Below are positions 24,388 to 35,273 of a stretch of 64,000 nt of DNA, in pieces. The notes below the pieces were generated by a model. The model saw only the letters and a program-made list of their open reading frames with translations. It was not told the origin of the DNA and ran no database searches. Made by a program: the position numbers and the translations under genes. Location of the stretch: the NCBI GenBank assembly GCA_039707655.1, contig CM077670.1, forward strand, positions 142,952,001 through 143,016,000, in the 5' to 3' direction. The stretch's first letter is position 1. Each line of letters begins with the position of its first letter. This DNA comes from Elymus sibiricus (taxonomy: Eukaryota; Streptophyta; Magnoliopsida; Poales; Poaceae).

Positions 24388-27025
24388 TCTTGGAATTTCT
24401 CGGGCGGTCCAACGCCCGATGTTCCATTTTATTTTCTTGGTTTATTATTAAAATGATATATTTATCCATCCACGTCATATTATTATTTATCATGCCATGC
24501 TTTAATACCAGTCAGCATATGCATATAATTTAGTTCATCATGATCATATGTTCTCTGCTGCATTCGGTATATCTTTTGTCCATGGTGTTTGCGAGTACAT
24601 TCAAATGTACTCACTGGCTTGTCCCTCGCTATTATCTTGGCCAGATCACGATTAGGAGAAGAGCACTACGAAGGCACACCCCGCAACCTAGGAATCGGAG
24701 ATAGCAGCCACGCAGGATAGGAGTTATCAAGGTCAGCTGTTCCTGTGGGAATGGAGCCCCACAAGAGATGGAGATCCGCTACCCGCTTCCGCCATCCACT
24801 GTTAGAAATCATTGTTGTATCATTAGACCTTTATGGTCTTGTATCCAATTCTTGTAATTGCTTGGTAATCTGTATCAAGGACATGTCCACCAGTAAAAAT
24901 GATCTTGGGGATGGTGATGACACGAGGGGTTATTTCTGGGATTTTAAGTCCCGAAAATCCGGCCCCGACAGGCGCCGTCAAGAGGTCTATCCCTTGACGC
25001 CCTCCTTCCGGCTGGCTACTTTCCAGCCCCTTGTTGGTCTCCATTGCAGAAGATCCGACGGCGGTGCCTGCCAGCGGAAACTGTGCATGTACCTCGCGCG
25101 GGGGGCTCGAGCCAGCAACTTCAAGAGAAATTGCACCTTGGTCGGTGCCAGTTGGCGTCTCGCCCTCCCTGGTGGTCCTGAGCCTCTTCGCCAGCGGCAC
25201 CTCGTCCCTACATGATTAGGACAAAGAAGAAGATCAGCTCAAGCAACAGAGTCTAGACAATTAAGAAACACACGGGGATGGAGATGCTTACTCTTCGTCC
25301 TCATCAGGGTCACTCAGAACTGATAGGTCATAATGAACTGTCTCCTCGGTCCCCGCAGTTGTGGATGACGATAGTGGACTCCTGGGACGCTTTGGGGGGG
25401 CTGGGAGTTGTGAAGTACCTGCCTCCTCCATGATCGGCAGGATGGTTCGACGAGGGACACCAACATGAGAAGGCAGTTGCCTGGGAAGGCTGCGCCCGGG
25501 GGATTGCGGCTGCCACCTTGACGCCGGCGAGCCCTTGGCTTGCCGACTCGGTGTGAGCCTTCGTCTTGCGGGCAGTCTTCTTGGCGACAGCCATTTTTCC
25601 CTTGGCAAGAGGAGGGCAAGGTAGTTCTTCTTCCTCTTCTGACTCCTCCTCACCCGAGGACCCCTCGGGTTGCTCCTCTGCTTCCTCTCCTCCCTCGGAC
25701 TCCTCAGCCGCTCCTCTTCCCCAACATGCTCTTCAGCATGCTCTTGGGAGTGGCTTCCTCCGCTGGCCTCCGGAGCTGTGGCCCGCTTTTTGGACTGGTC
25801 CTTGCTCGGTCGAGGATGAGTTACCTTCATCTTTTTGGACTCATCAGCCCTTGCCGCAAGAAACTCTTCCTAATCGTCCTTCGTCGGGTGCATCATGCCG
25901 TCCTCAGCTCCAAAAGCCTCCTCCACCAGGCCGGCAAACCAGTTATCCACATCCTTCTGGCTAGGCTCCTTCCATGTGCTCAGAACCGTCCGAGCGTCAC
26001 AATCCAGCATCCATGCCAGGATAGAGGCCTTGGCAGTGTTGTTGCACAGAGGGATCACCTTCGCCGGCAAGTCGAAGTCGCAACCCTAGTTGAAAATCCA
26101 GCAGATGAGCAGATAATGTCTCATCATCGTCAAGTTGTCCTCAGGGCCTTGGCGCAGCCGCATTGGGTCAGCGGGGCCCTGGTAATCCCACGCTTGCAGG
26201 CCTTTTCTGTGCTCCAGTGGGGCGATTTGATGGCGAAGGAAATCTGCTCCCACCTTCGCAACCGTCAAGCCAGCCTCTTTCAGAGCAAGGATTCGGCGCA
26301 GCGCCATTCCTGGTTTGGCATCATTGGGGTCGACTTGGTTCCAGCTATCAGGCTTCGCAACCATCTCGTTCCTAAGGTGGTAAAAGGATGGGTAATCTTG
26401 CTACTTGACCCAGCACCAATCACCTCACCACTCATCCCATCTGGAGTGAAGCTCGCCGTCCAAGTAGTATTTCTTCGAATTTCCCCTTGGGACCCAGGTG
26501 ACGCTACTGGAAAGAGCGCCCTTCTGGACCCGAGGGATGAAGAAATGCCGGAACAGAGCTACATTTGGAGCCATCCCCACAAAATTCTCGCACAAGTGCG
26601 CAAAAGTTGCCAGGCAGGTGACCGCATTGGGAGTAAAATCGAGCAGCCTGAGCCCGAAGGCGTTCATCACCTCAACAAAGAAAGCAGAAAAGGGCGGACA
26701 CAGACCACAGTAGAAGTACCCGGTGAAGAAGTGGAATTGGTCACCGACAGGAGGAAGAGATCTGGGAAGCACCACCATGGCCTCATGATCTTCCGTTTTA
26801 CCCGCGTACATATACGCGTAGTCCCTCGCCAGATCGTCTGCTGTAAGCGTCGGCGGGAAAATAGTGTGATCCCGCCGTTGCGCAGCCTTCCAGCTTTCTT
26901 CTAAGCCGCCGCCGAACTCGGGGCCTTCCCGCCTCTCATCGGCGCCATGACAGGGTGTGAGGAGGGGGGGGCGAGGCTGCATTGCGCACCGGCGGAAGCA
27001 AAGGGCATGCTCTACTCTTGTGCGG

Positions 27026-28669
27026 TGAAGTTTACTACACAACTTATTCTTGTAGACTCGTGTTGGGCCTCCAAGCGCAGAGTTTTGTAGGACAATAGCA
27101 ATTTTCCCTCAAGTGGATGACCTAAGGTTTATCAATCCATGGGAGGCGTAGGTTGAAGACGGTATCTCTCAAACAACCCTGCAACCAAATACAAGAAATC
27201 TCTTGTGTCCCCAACACACCCAATACAATGGTAAATTGTATAGGTGCACTAGTTCGGCGAAGAGATGGTGATAAAAGTGTAGTATGGATAGTAGATATAG
27301 GTTTTTGTAATCTGAAAATATAAAAACAGCAAGGTAGCAAGTAACAAAAGTGAGCACAAACGGTATTGCAATGCTTAAAAACAAGGCCTAGGATTCATAC
27401 TTTCACTAGTGCAATCTCTCAACAGTGCTAACATAATTGGATCATATAACAATCCCTCAACGTGCGATAAAGAATGACTCCCAAGTTCCGATTAGCGGAG
27501 AACATAAGATAGAAATTGTTTGTAGGGTACGAAACCACCTCAAAGTTATCCTTTCCGATCGATCTATTGAGCTATTCCTATAAGTGTCACAAACAGCCCT
27601 AGAGTTCGTACTAAAATAACACCATATGATACACATCAACCAACTCTAATGTCACCTAGATACTCCAATGTCACCACAAGTATCCGTGAGTTGATTATAC
27701 AATATGCATCAAACAACTTCATAATCATAATATTCAATCCACACAAAGAACTTCAAGGAGCACCCCAAAGTTTCTATCGGAGAAAAGATAATGAAAACGT
27801 GCATCAACCCATATGCATAGATTACCCCAATGTCACCGCGTGAATCCGCGAGTTGAGTGCCAAAACATATATCAAGTGAATCGATATAATACCCCATTTT
27901 CACCACGGGTATTCACATGCAAGGCATACATCAAGTGTTCTCAAATCTGAAATATTCAATCCGACAATAACGAAACCTCAAAGGGAAAAGATTCGATTCA
28001 TCACAACAAGGATAGAGAGGGAGGAAACACCATATGATCCAACTATATTAACAAAGCTCGCGATACTTCAAGATCGTGCCAAATCAAGAACGTGCGAGAG
28101 AGAGATAAAACACATAGCTACTGGTACAAACCCTCAGCGCCGAGGGTGAACTACTCCCTCCTCGTCATGGAGACCGCCGGGATGATGAAGATGGCCTTCG
28201 ATGATGCTTTCCCCCTCTGGCAGGGTGCCGGAAAAGGGCTGTAGATGAGGTCGTGGAGGTATAGAGGCTTGCGGTGGCGGAGTCGAAGTTCTAGGGTTAT
28301 TTCTAGGGGTTTCTCTATTTATAGAATTTTTCAGCGTTGGAATCAGGTCAGACGGAGCCATGTGGGCCCCACGAGGTACCAGGGCATGCCTGGGGGGGTG
28401 GCACGCCCTGATGCCTCATGGGCACTGGGTGGCCCCCTTCTAGTGGGTCTTGGTTCCAGTATTTTTTATTTATTCCATAAAAAATCTCCAAAAAGTTTCA
28501 TCCAATTCCAAGAACTTTTATTTCTGCACAAAAAACAACACCATGGCAATTCTGCAGAAAACAGCGCCAGTCCTGGTTAGTTCTAATCAAATCATACGAA
28601 AACCATATAGAATTGTTATAAACATGGCATGAATACTTCATAAATTATAGATACGTTGGAGACGTATCA
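27026..28669 (-). mobile_element. Solo LTR of an Athila-like (Sabrina-type) element
   Basis: A single 1,644 bp LTR. On the minus strand it starts TGATACGTCTCCAACG and ends ...GTAAACTTCA. It is flanked by a perfect TSD, TGCGG (27021-27025 and 28670-28674). A TATA-like CTATAAATAG is near 28315-28325 (minus). No internal region is present, so recombination between the two LTRs removed it. It sits just upstream of the antisense gene's start codon and would separate that gene from its promoter. Confidence 0.93.
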
Positions 28670-28674
28670 TGCGG

Positions 28675-29026
28675 CGGCAAAAGGAGGGAGGCGCGCTCTG
28701 CTTCTGCGCGAGGTTGAAAACAATTGTGAATTGGCTAGATTGGGAATTGGGGATAAATGAGCAGCGCCCTTTGCGGTTTCCTTTTTTATGGAGAAGGCAC
28801 GGGGGCTGGCTCTTTTCTGTCCTACGTGGTTGCGCTTTTCAGGCGCACCACCTCCCACCGCCGTTCCGCTCCACCTCTCCCACGCCCACGTTTAATGCGC
28901 ATCGTGGGCGGGTGCGGTAAAAGAGATGATTATGACAGTTATCCTCTGCCACGCACCGCCTGTGAACTGTATGGGCCCAGCCCAACGACGCCTTGCATGC
29001 GCGTGTGGCCCAGGCCCAGGGGCTCC
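28675..29026 (-). promoter_or_regulatory. Upstream region of the antisense gene
   Basis: No ORF is supported. On the minus strand CATAAAAAAGG at 28790-28780 is a weak TATA candidate, about 165 bases before the start codon at 26982 once the solo LTR is discounted. The right end, next to the 3' LTR, should also contain the element's polypurine tract; only GGCCCAGGGGCTCC-like sequence is seen. Confidence 0.35.
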
Positions 29027-29935
29027 TGTTGGTGTACTAAGACATGGGTGCCCTCATACCCAGACTTGTGCACAGGCAGTTGTAGCCTCCCTTCCGGCAA
29101 ATGCTTGATGGAGGATAACTACAACCCAAGATTCAATACCAAGACCGTGAAGAAGACCACAAGGAAGGTCATCGAGAAGTACTATTCTAAGTACTGAAGA
29201 TCGACGCTGTTCTTACCGGCCAGCTTCGCCCCGGCAAGGTAAAGACTAAGGCTATGGTTGCCGGCAAGCAAGGCCCGGCAAGATCCGTGCCAGTAGGCTT
29301 GTTCTGTCCCGTTACCGCTCCACCTCACCATCGACCAGATAGGCTCGTGGGCTAGGTGTCGAGCGGTAGGCAGTCAACGTGGCCAGCCAAGGCATGTGTC
29401 AGCACGCCACGCCAAGATTAACTTTAATGACACCCGTCCCTAGGACGTGTCGAGATTACAAAAGGGCACCAGGACCAGTGGTACAGATCTTTTGCCCAAG
29501 GCCTCGCCTCCCCAACATAGCACCTAACGGTGCATTACATGCGTTTGTCTTACCCCGTTGGAAGATAAACGTGATGACGGTGCAAGTCACCGCTCACCCT
29601 CTGTAATGACCGTATTAGCCATTGTGGTAACCCCTTGGCCCATAAAAGGAGGCCCACGGCTACAGGTAGAACGGTCGACACCCAGTTCAATTACACACCG
29701 TAGCAGCATTTTCCTGAGCACCTTGTCGGAAAACTGCGCTCCCTGTAAACCAGAGTTCATATTCGATCAACCACAGAGCAGGAGTAGGGTTTTACGCTCA
29801 TAGCGGCCCAAACCTGGATAAATCCCCCGTGTGTTCTTGCACTCACTAAAGACCTACTCTTTGTCCCATGCACGTCCCCTGAGCCGAATTGTAAAGGGAC
29901 CCGTTCGGTCCCATAGATAGTCGTTTCCCACGACA
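29027..29935 (+). repeat. 3' LTR of the Tat-like element
   Basis: 909 bp, TGTTGGTG...CACGACA. It lacks the 29-base insert of the 5' LTR. The TATA box is altered to CCCATAAAAG (29639-29648). Confidence 0.92.
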
Positions 29936-29940
29936 ATTTT

Positions 29941-30094
29941 ACTTGTTTGTGTGCAGGCACCGTTTATCTTGTTAACTTGCTGATTCCTAATGGTTCGATT
30001 AAACCTTGGTTCCTAACTGAGGGAAATACTTTCCTTCTGTGCTACATCACCCTTTCTTTTTAGGGAAACCCCAACAACTCCTACGGGAGTAGCA
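29941..30094 (+). repeat. Element A 5' LTR, second piece
   Basis: Continues the LTR after the Tat-like insertion and ends GGGAGTAGCA, matching the end of element B's LTR (CAAGTAGCA). Together with 6687-8103 it makes an LTR of about 1.57 kb. Confidence 0.85.
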
Positions 30095-30104
30095 AAGAAA
30101 TTTC

Positions 30105-30122
30105 TGGCGCCATTGCCGGGGA
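30105..30122 (+). other. Primer binding site of element A
   Basis: TGGCGCCATTGCCGGGGA, ten bases after the LTR. It has one G-to-A change from the site of the left Athila-type element. It is followed by a non-coding leader to about 30395 with no gene seen. Confidence 0.85.
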
Positions 30123-30395
30123 ATCGTCTTCTACCAAATCAGGTACCTGTACAAAAAAAATCCTTATTTGCTTGTTTTATGTCTTGCCTAGTTATGCAAT
30201 ATTTATCGTAGATAATGAGTCCAATTTATGTGATAATTTTACTAAGTATTTTGTGCCTACATGGTAGGCTTTATGGAATTTTACCGTATTTACGCACCTC
30301 TTTCTGTTGATAATCCCTCAGATAACTCTTTCTGGACCATTTAGCATATTATGGAAGAGATCCACAGAAATGGTAGTGGAATCACGTATTTAAGG

Positions 30396-31633
30396 TGATA
30401 ATCACCTGCCATAGAAGAATCAAGCATGAAGGCTAAAGAAGAAATCATCATTGCGCCTCTAGAGCAAAAGACATCGTTCTATACGATCGCACCCGCTCGT
30501 ATGGGCGTTCGTATGGAGTGCCATCGCCGCCGCCAGATCAACTATTTCCACCCCGTGAAATCGGATCATGGATCAGACGTATAGAGTGACCAGAAACTCG
30601 TCCAAAAGGCGAAACCCTAGCTCCGGAGTTCATCGGGAGGAGGGATTGGCAAGGAGAAGAGAGGGATCGTCCTCCTCGCGCACAAGGGGGCTACAACATG
30701 ATGACGATTGTCATCGTCATCATCATCCACACCTCCGTCATCATCATCAGCATCATCATCCACATCCTTATCATTGTAACATCAAGAACCCTAGTGGATC
30801 ATCTTGTGTGTTATTTGAATCATTCATCCATGTATGCCATCACCCTTGTCATGATGTTTGTTGTCTCCATGTGTGAGTAGACCCCTAGTTCTCGGGGATA
30901 TGGATGAACCTTGGTATGTGTAGCATCTGAAACGTTATTATGGATATGAGATTCTCTGTTGAATGCTAAGTTTAATAACTTCGTGAATTTTGTGAAGAGG
31001 CCCCACTCAGCATCTGTGCCTTATGGCCATGAAGTATATCACTGTCATTGTAAAGGGCTAGGATGTGAGGGTAATTCGAGGTGACAGTAAAAGCCTTTTG
31101 CTCCTAACCTTTGCAATTGATAGGGGAATTACGGAGAACCCTTAGAGAGGTCGCGTCCACAGGGTAACCCTTAATTATCATGAGTTGTAACCCTGTGGGG
31201 GAGACTATGATAGTGGCGTGTGTGGCACGAAGTCTACTTCAAGTAGAACGTGTGTTGTACCCGGCTCCACCCAGCATAATCGTCAATAGTGGCTCAAGTA
31301 TCCATCCCATACTATGCCCATGCATAGGCGCGCTAGAAACATACCAATGGGGATTCCGGACTCCCTGAGAACGCCTTACTCCTCTGCTGTTCCATCAGTC
31401 ACTTTAGTCATTGTTCTTTATTTACTTTTATGTTATTTACTTCAAAGTTCGCTCCACTACTTAATCAGAATTTATTTCCGCCCTCACTTTGCTTTAAGTC
31501 TACAATTATCTGCATGCATAAAAATACATAATTCACTTCAAGAGGCAAAAGTCTGATTCCTGTGCTCCCTGTGGGATCGATACTCTTACTTTGAAAAGGC
31601 TACAACTAAACCCTGTGCACTTGCAAACCATCA
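30396..31633 (+). repeat. Possible solo LTR or LTR-like insert in element A
   Basis: The segment begins TGATAATCACC and ends GCAAACCATCA, so the ends are TGAT...ATCA. The final part (GGGATCGATACTCTTACTTT... CCCTGTGCACTTGC) looks like a Triticeae LTR 3' end. A GAAACCCTAG/CTCCGGAG stretch and a trinucleotide CAT/ATC tract (30700-30770) lie inside. The flanking five bases (TAAGG and GTAGA) do not match, so the boundaries or the nature of the insert are uncertain. Confidence 0.35.
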
Positions 31634-31676
31634 GTAGACCCACTAAATTGAACCAAATTTTTTAAATATATTGGTT

Positions 31677-32720
31677 ATGGATCCTTCTCCACTACTTGGA
31701 CTTTTCAAATTATTATAAACAATAGCTAATGAAGAAAATTCTATTGGAATAAGTTCTTTGGAAGAAAATATGGAGTTGAGTGCGCTTCTTTATGTTTATG
31801 AAGTTTTTCTTGAAAATCATGAATCTAAAAATTGTTATGAAGTGTTAAAAGAAGAATTTTATAGTGTTTAATGATAGTTCCTTGAATATTAAGCATGATT
31901 GCAATGTATTATTATGAATTCTATGGATATCGATTGTGCTAATGATATGTAAAGTTATAAGCTTGGGGATGATAAGTTTGATGAACATGATATTTTTACT
32001 CCCCTACTAGTGAAGTAGTTATAAAAGAAAAATGTGATTGGGAAAAACATGATAATCTTTATGACTCAAGTGATGATGATAAACTTGATGAAGATATTGC
32101 TTTTTATTGTGACATGATGTCTCTAGGCACCATTGAGGATGATTTTGTTATGCCTACTACTTATTATGATGATCATGATTGGGGAGATAATTATGATGCT
32201 TCTTTTTATCTTGAATTTTTTTGAGCCTCATGATGAATCTACTATTGATCATAAAATTTGCAATACTACTGAAAGTGGGTTTGGAAGAGTGTCAACTTTA
32301 GGTAAAAAGAATCCCACTTCTTTGGAGAATATTCAATCTTATGATTTTTTTTATAAAAGTGGGTTTGGAGAGGTCATGACTTTAGTTGATGTTAATCCCA
32401 CTATCTTGGAAGATTATAAATTTTTATGCATGTGGATTATAAAGAGAATGTTTTATATGATAGCTATATTGTTGAATTTCATTATGATCCTACATGTAAT
32501 TATTTTGAGAGAGGCAAGTATGGTAATAGAAATCTTTGTGTTACTAAATTACCCCCCTTTAAGTTAAAATTGTTAATGTTTCATTCTTCTTCCTTGCATA
32601 TGCTAGATATTTCTTGCCATGATAATTTATTTACTGTTAAGATGCCTATGCATAGGAAGTGGGTTAGACTCAAATGCTCTTGTTACATGTTATATGATGC
32701 TCTCTTTGTGCTTCAATTCT
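31677..32720 (+). pseudogene. Decayed ORF of element A (SGFG-repeat protein)
   Basis: An ATG at 31677 opens MDPSPLLGLFKLL, broken by TAA after 13 codons. Coding-like sequence then continues with further stops and frame changes to about 32720. Near 32260-32420 it has an internal repeat: SGFGRVSTLGKKNPTSLE, then SGFGEVMTLVDVNPTILE. It is acidic and Asn/Tyr-rich, with no gag or enzyme motif. It is the kind of unknown frame found in non-autonomous Triticeae LTR elements. The CACTA at 32731 follows directly. Confidence 0.45.
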
Positions 32721-32730
32721 TGTCTTTTAT

Positions 32731-33400
32731 CACTGGTACAGCGAGCTGCTATACAAATGGTTTTTAACCCCTTTCCACGATGTAGTTTTAAACCGTCACC
32801 TTGCCTGTGTGTGCGATAGGGGGGGTCTTCCCACATGACCCAGAAATCGTCGGCGATAGGGAGCACGCAAGCATACGTTTCATAGAACTAAGCGTATGCG
32901 ATGCCCACATCTTTCCCAAACGCTCCGTCCTTGCTACTTGTTTGTGCTCGCATTACCATCGCACTCGATATTTAGTGCTGCAACATTTGCGATGCTCACC
33001 CCATCACAAACAGTTCACAATTGTACACCGTATGCGAAGCTTGAATATCCCACACATTTGTATGTACATAAATGTTTGAGATGTATAGAATGTCCCAAAC
33101 GATTCATCCGTATTACCTGTGTTGGATGAAGGCCTATCGCACGCGTTCTTCTATGAGCAAACGTTTACGATGCACATGACATCATAAACAGTTCATAATT
33201 GCCTAGCGTGTGTGATAAGGTGACTTTCACAAACATCTATTAAGAAGGAATTGTGTGCGTTGTTGTTGTTAATCTCACACGTTTTTTCTTGTCTGATCAT
33301 GTGTGCAGTAGAGTTTCATCGCACACGTACTAATCTGAGAAACATGTCTGATCTTGACGTTTATCACAGACATTTTGTTTTCGCAAACCGTGAGTAGTGT
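32731..33400. repeat. CACTA left end with subterminal repeats
   Basis: Terminal CACTGG followed by repeated motifs around GTGTGCGAT, ATCGCACACG and CACAAACAGTTC in both orientations. Such subterminal arrays bind the CACTA TNPA-type protein in known elements. Confidence 0.7.
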
Positions 33401-33623
33401 AATGGCATGCAGATCATAATTTATCCCTAATTTAATCCCCGCATTTAAAATTAATTTTAAATTGAAACAGATTTTCAATATGAAAGTAGGCAATCACTTA
33501 TTTCATATCGAACCATGTTTATTACAAATACAAGTTCAAGGACGAATGAATAATTCTATGCACATGTACATATGTTGAAGAACTAGAGAAGCAGCAAGGA
33601 AAGAATGATGAACCACAGTTGTA

Positions 33624-34196
33624 CTAAAGACTGTAAAGAGAGAGGTGGAAGACATTCTGGTTGTTGGAGAAGGTGAAGTGGAATGCCCATATTGTGTCCT
33701 CCTCCATGCCTAATGTGCGCATGACTCTAGGCCAACCCCTTGTGATGGCCGCCCGCACACCTTTCACAGTCTTCATTAGGACTTCTCGATGCTCATTGTA
33801 GTCTCAATGAAATACTTTAACCTTCATTGCATGTCCACCAATCATGTACTTTGCGAGGTAATCTTGAGTAAACTGCTTTGGGAACCACTGCAAACGAAAA
33901 ATATTCAGACATTGTTGTCTAACAACTCATTATGGGCAGTAAAGAGAGAAGGCTACAGAGTTCGTAGTTACCATCCTACAGCTCACTATTGTGTTGGATA
34001 GAGAGTAGACAAATAATTTAATTGCCATCGGTCGTATCTTTTTGCTAATAATTCTTATTAGTTTCCTCACTTGATGCTGGTTCATGAATATCTCATTGCC
34101 CCATACGCAAAAAGGGTCGAGGCGTGGATCCTTGCCTAGGACATATGTACCTACAAGCGAGAAGTCAATATTAGAAGCTAAAAAGTGTCCAGCCAT
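33624..34196 (-). pseudogene. B3 DNA-binding-domain-like protein, two exons
   Basis: Exon 1 is 34196-33972 (75 codons, MAGHFLASNIDFSLVG...), a GT...AG intron is 33971-33888 (84 bp), and exon 2 is 33887-33624. The joined frame reads FPKQFTQDYLAKYM, MKVKVFH, ITRGWPRVMRTLGMEED and IWAFHFT...NVFHLSLY. That order (a 'FPK.F' start, a GW, a 'D..F.F' strand, a final strand) matches the plant B3 fold. One TGA at 33806-33804 interrupts exon 2 and the rest of the frame is open. It is about 160 residues long, short for a B3 transcription factor. It lies near the left end of the CACTA and points toward it. The B3 assignment is from pattern only. Confidence 0.5.
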
Positions 34197-34728
34197 GGAT
34201 TTGTATGCACTACATTATGGAACGGAGGCAGTATAAGCCGAGGGATGAAACTAACCTCGATGGAAAATGCTGGCCACTCCCGTTGTTGTCCTGCGTAAGT
34301 ACATGGAAAGGCGTGATAAGTACTACAGGCTTAACATCAACCAAATATAGCCATGGTAAACAACAACATCTCAAAATGACAGCTTGAATGTGTTGGTTTC
34401 AGCATGATGTTAAATAAGTTAAAAATGGAACGGAATGTTAAGTGCAACAGGCTTAACAGGGACCACATATTGTAATTCAAACAGGTACTGTTGAAAATGA
34501 ATAGAACATAGCTCATGCTTAAACATCACACTGCATAAATGTGTAAAACTGAAATAAAAGGCATGTGTTAACTTCACCAGGCATAACAGGAACCAAATAT
34601 AGCGGTTCAAACTGGTATTGATGAAATTGAATTGCACAGTTCATACTTGCACATAATGAACATCACATTGTGAATAACTGAAATAAACAAGGCATATATG
34701 CTCACTATAACAACCTAATATAGCCATT
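34197..34728. other. AT-rich CACTA interior, no gene seen
   Basis: Contains short direct repeats (AACAGG, CCAAATATAG) that lead into the tandem array. It may include the 5' region of the B3-like gene. Confidence 0.5.
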
Positions 34729-35067
34729 GAAAACTGGACAGAGGCTCACTGCAACCAACCTAACAAGCAAATACAGATAAACAAGGTACCTGCTTGAAAA
34801 CTGGACAAAGGATCACTACAACCAACCTAGCTAACAAGCAAATACAGATAAACAAGGCATCTGCTTGAAAACTGGACAAAGGCTCACTGCAACCAACCTA
34901 ACAAGCAAATATAGATAAACAAGGCATCTGCTTGAAAACTGGACAAATGCTCACTGCAACCAACCTAACAACCAAATACAAATAAACAGGGCATCTGCTT
35001 GAAAACTGGGCAAATGCTCACTGCAACCAACCTAACAACCAAATACAGATAAACAAGGTATCTACTC
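34729..35067. repeat. Tandem repeat, about 67-bp unit, 5 copies
   Basis: Each unit starts GAAAACTGGACAAAGGCTCA and contains CAACCAACCTAACAAGC. Copies start at 34729, 34796, 34867, 34934 and 35001. Units are about 90% alike and directly adjoining. Confidence 0.95.
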
Positions 35068-35273
35068 ACTATAAACAACCAAATATAGCCATTCATGAAA
35101 CTGAAGTGGACAGTTCATACTTAAACATCAGATGCCCTATTGAACATTACATTTTTGCATAACTGAAATAATTAAACATGGCACAGTTAAAACATCGCAT
35201 GGCAAAAGCTAGTACAACAATGGGTACGAGTTGGCTAGCTAGAAAAAGTAAGATTTGCTTATAGGATATTGCC

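Larger units (their letters stand above)
15200..24970 (+). mobile_element. Non-autonomous LTR retrotransposon with very long LTRs and two novel ORFs
   Basis: The LTRs are 15200-18159 and 20506-24970, starting TG(C/T)AACACCCC and ending CCCCGACA. The PBS TGGTATCAGAGC (tRNA-iMet type) is at 18164-18175 and the polypurine tract at 20491-20503. The TSD is GGCAC (15195-15199) against GGCGC (24971-24975), one CpG-type change. The TGTAACACCCC start, iMet PBS, long LTR and the sequence before the polypurine tract point to the Tekay/Del chromovirus group. The 2.35 kb internal region encodes no gag, protease, RT or integrase, but two related proteins of unknown family. It inserted into exon 2 of the antisense gene. 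Confidence 0.9.
20506..24970 (+). repeat. 3' LTR of the non-autonomous element (full length)
   Basis: 4,465 bp, the longer and presumably ancestral form. It contains the GC-rich core with TATA at 21771-21780, a second region (22850-23900) with a TATA-like CATTATAAATAG near 23503, and two minisatellites (23941-24240 and 24241-24387). Frames open in the GC-rich core (21377-22129) and across the minisatellite follow composition and repeat period and are not called as genes. Confidence 0.9.
13437..26982 (-). pseudogene. Spliced antisense gene of the Tat-like element (Transposase_28-like domain plus coiled coil), split by an insertion
   Basis: Exon 1 is 26982-25292, intron 1 is 25291-25208 (GT...AG, 84 bp), and exon 2 is 25207-24971 continued at 15194-15017. 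Intron 2 is 15016-14910 and exon 3 is 14909-13437. The frame stays continuous across both introns, and across the 15200-24970 insertion when one TSD copy is dropped. The N-terminus (FPPTLTADDLARDY, FHFFTGYFYCGL, AFGLRLLDFTPNAV) resembles the plant 'putative gypsy type transposon' domain. The middle is charged and low-complexity (KKRAT, SDPDEDEE). Exon 3 is a long coiled coil (EEIRAWHNRKFHGLRRQEEK) with a globular end (FCIEVVSKMLVKII). Stops at 26427, about 26403, 26088, 25872, about 14665 and 14171 kill it. The start is uncertain: an eight-G run at 26964-26971 could slip. The function is unknown. Confidence 0.75.
8104..29935 (+). mobile_element. Tat-like Ty3/gypsy retrotransposon with antisense gene, deletion derivative
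   Basis: LTRs at 8104-9056 and 29027-29935 begin TGT and end ACA. Both flanks carry ATTTT (8099-8103 and 29936-29940), and the split LTR of element A reads through once the element is removed. Order: 5' LTR, PBS, gag-protease, a remnant of the integrase C-terminus, a non-coding spacer, an antisense gene, 3' LTR. Nearly all of RT, RNase H and integrase is missing at one junction near 12260. An antisense ORF between pol and the 3' LTR is a known trait of grass Tat-lineage elements (for example maize Grande). By eye the LTRs differ at about 46 of 900 sites. Confidence 0.92.

Noticed and set aside
25540..26904. Long plus-strand open frame of 454 codons
   Set aside because: It lies opposite exon 1 of the antisense gene, whose minus frame carries the recognisable domain; the plus frame has no motif and is a shadow of biased codon use.
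34729..35067. CRISPR-like regular repeats
   Set aside because: Units adjoin without unique spacers and the context is plant transposon DNA, so this is an ordinary tandem array.
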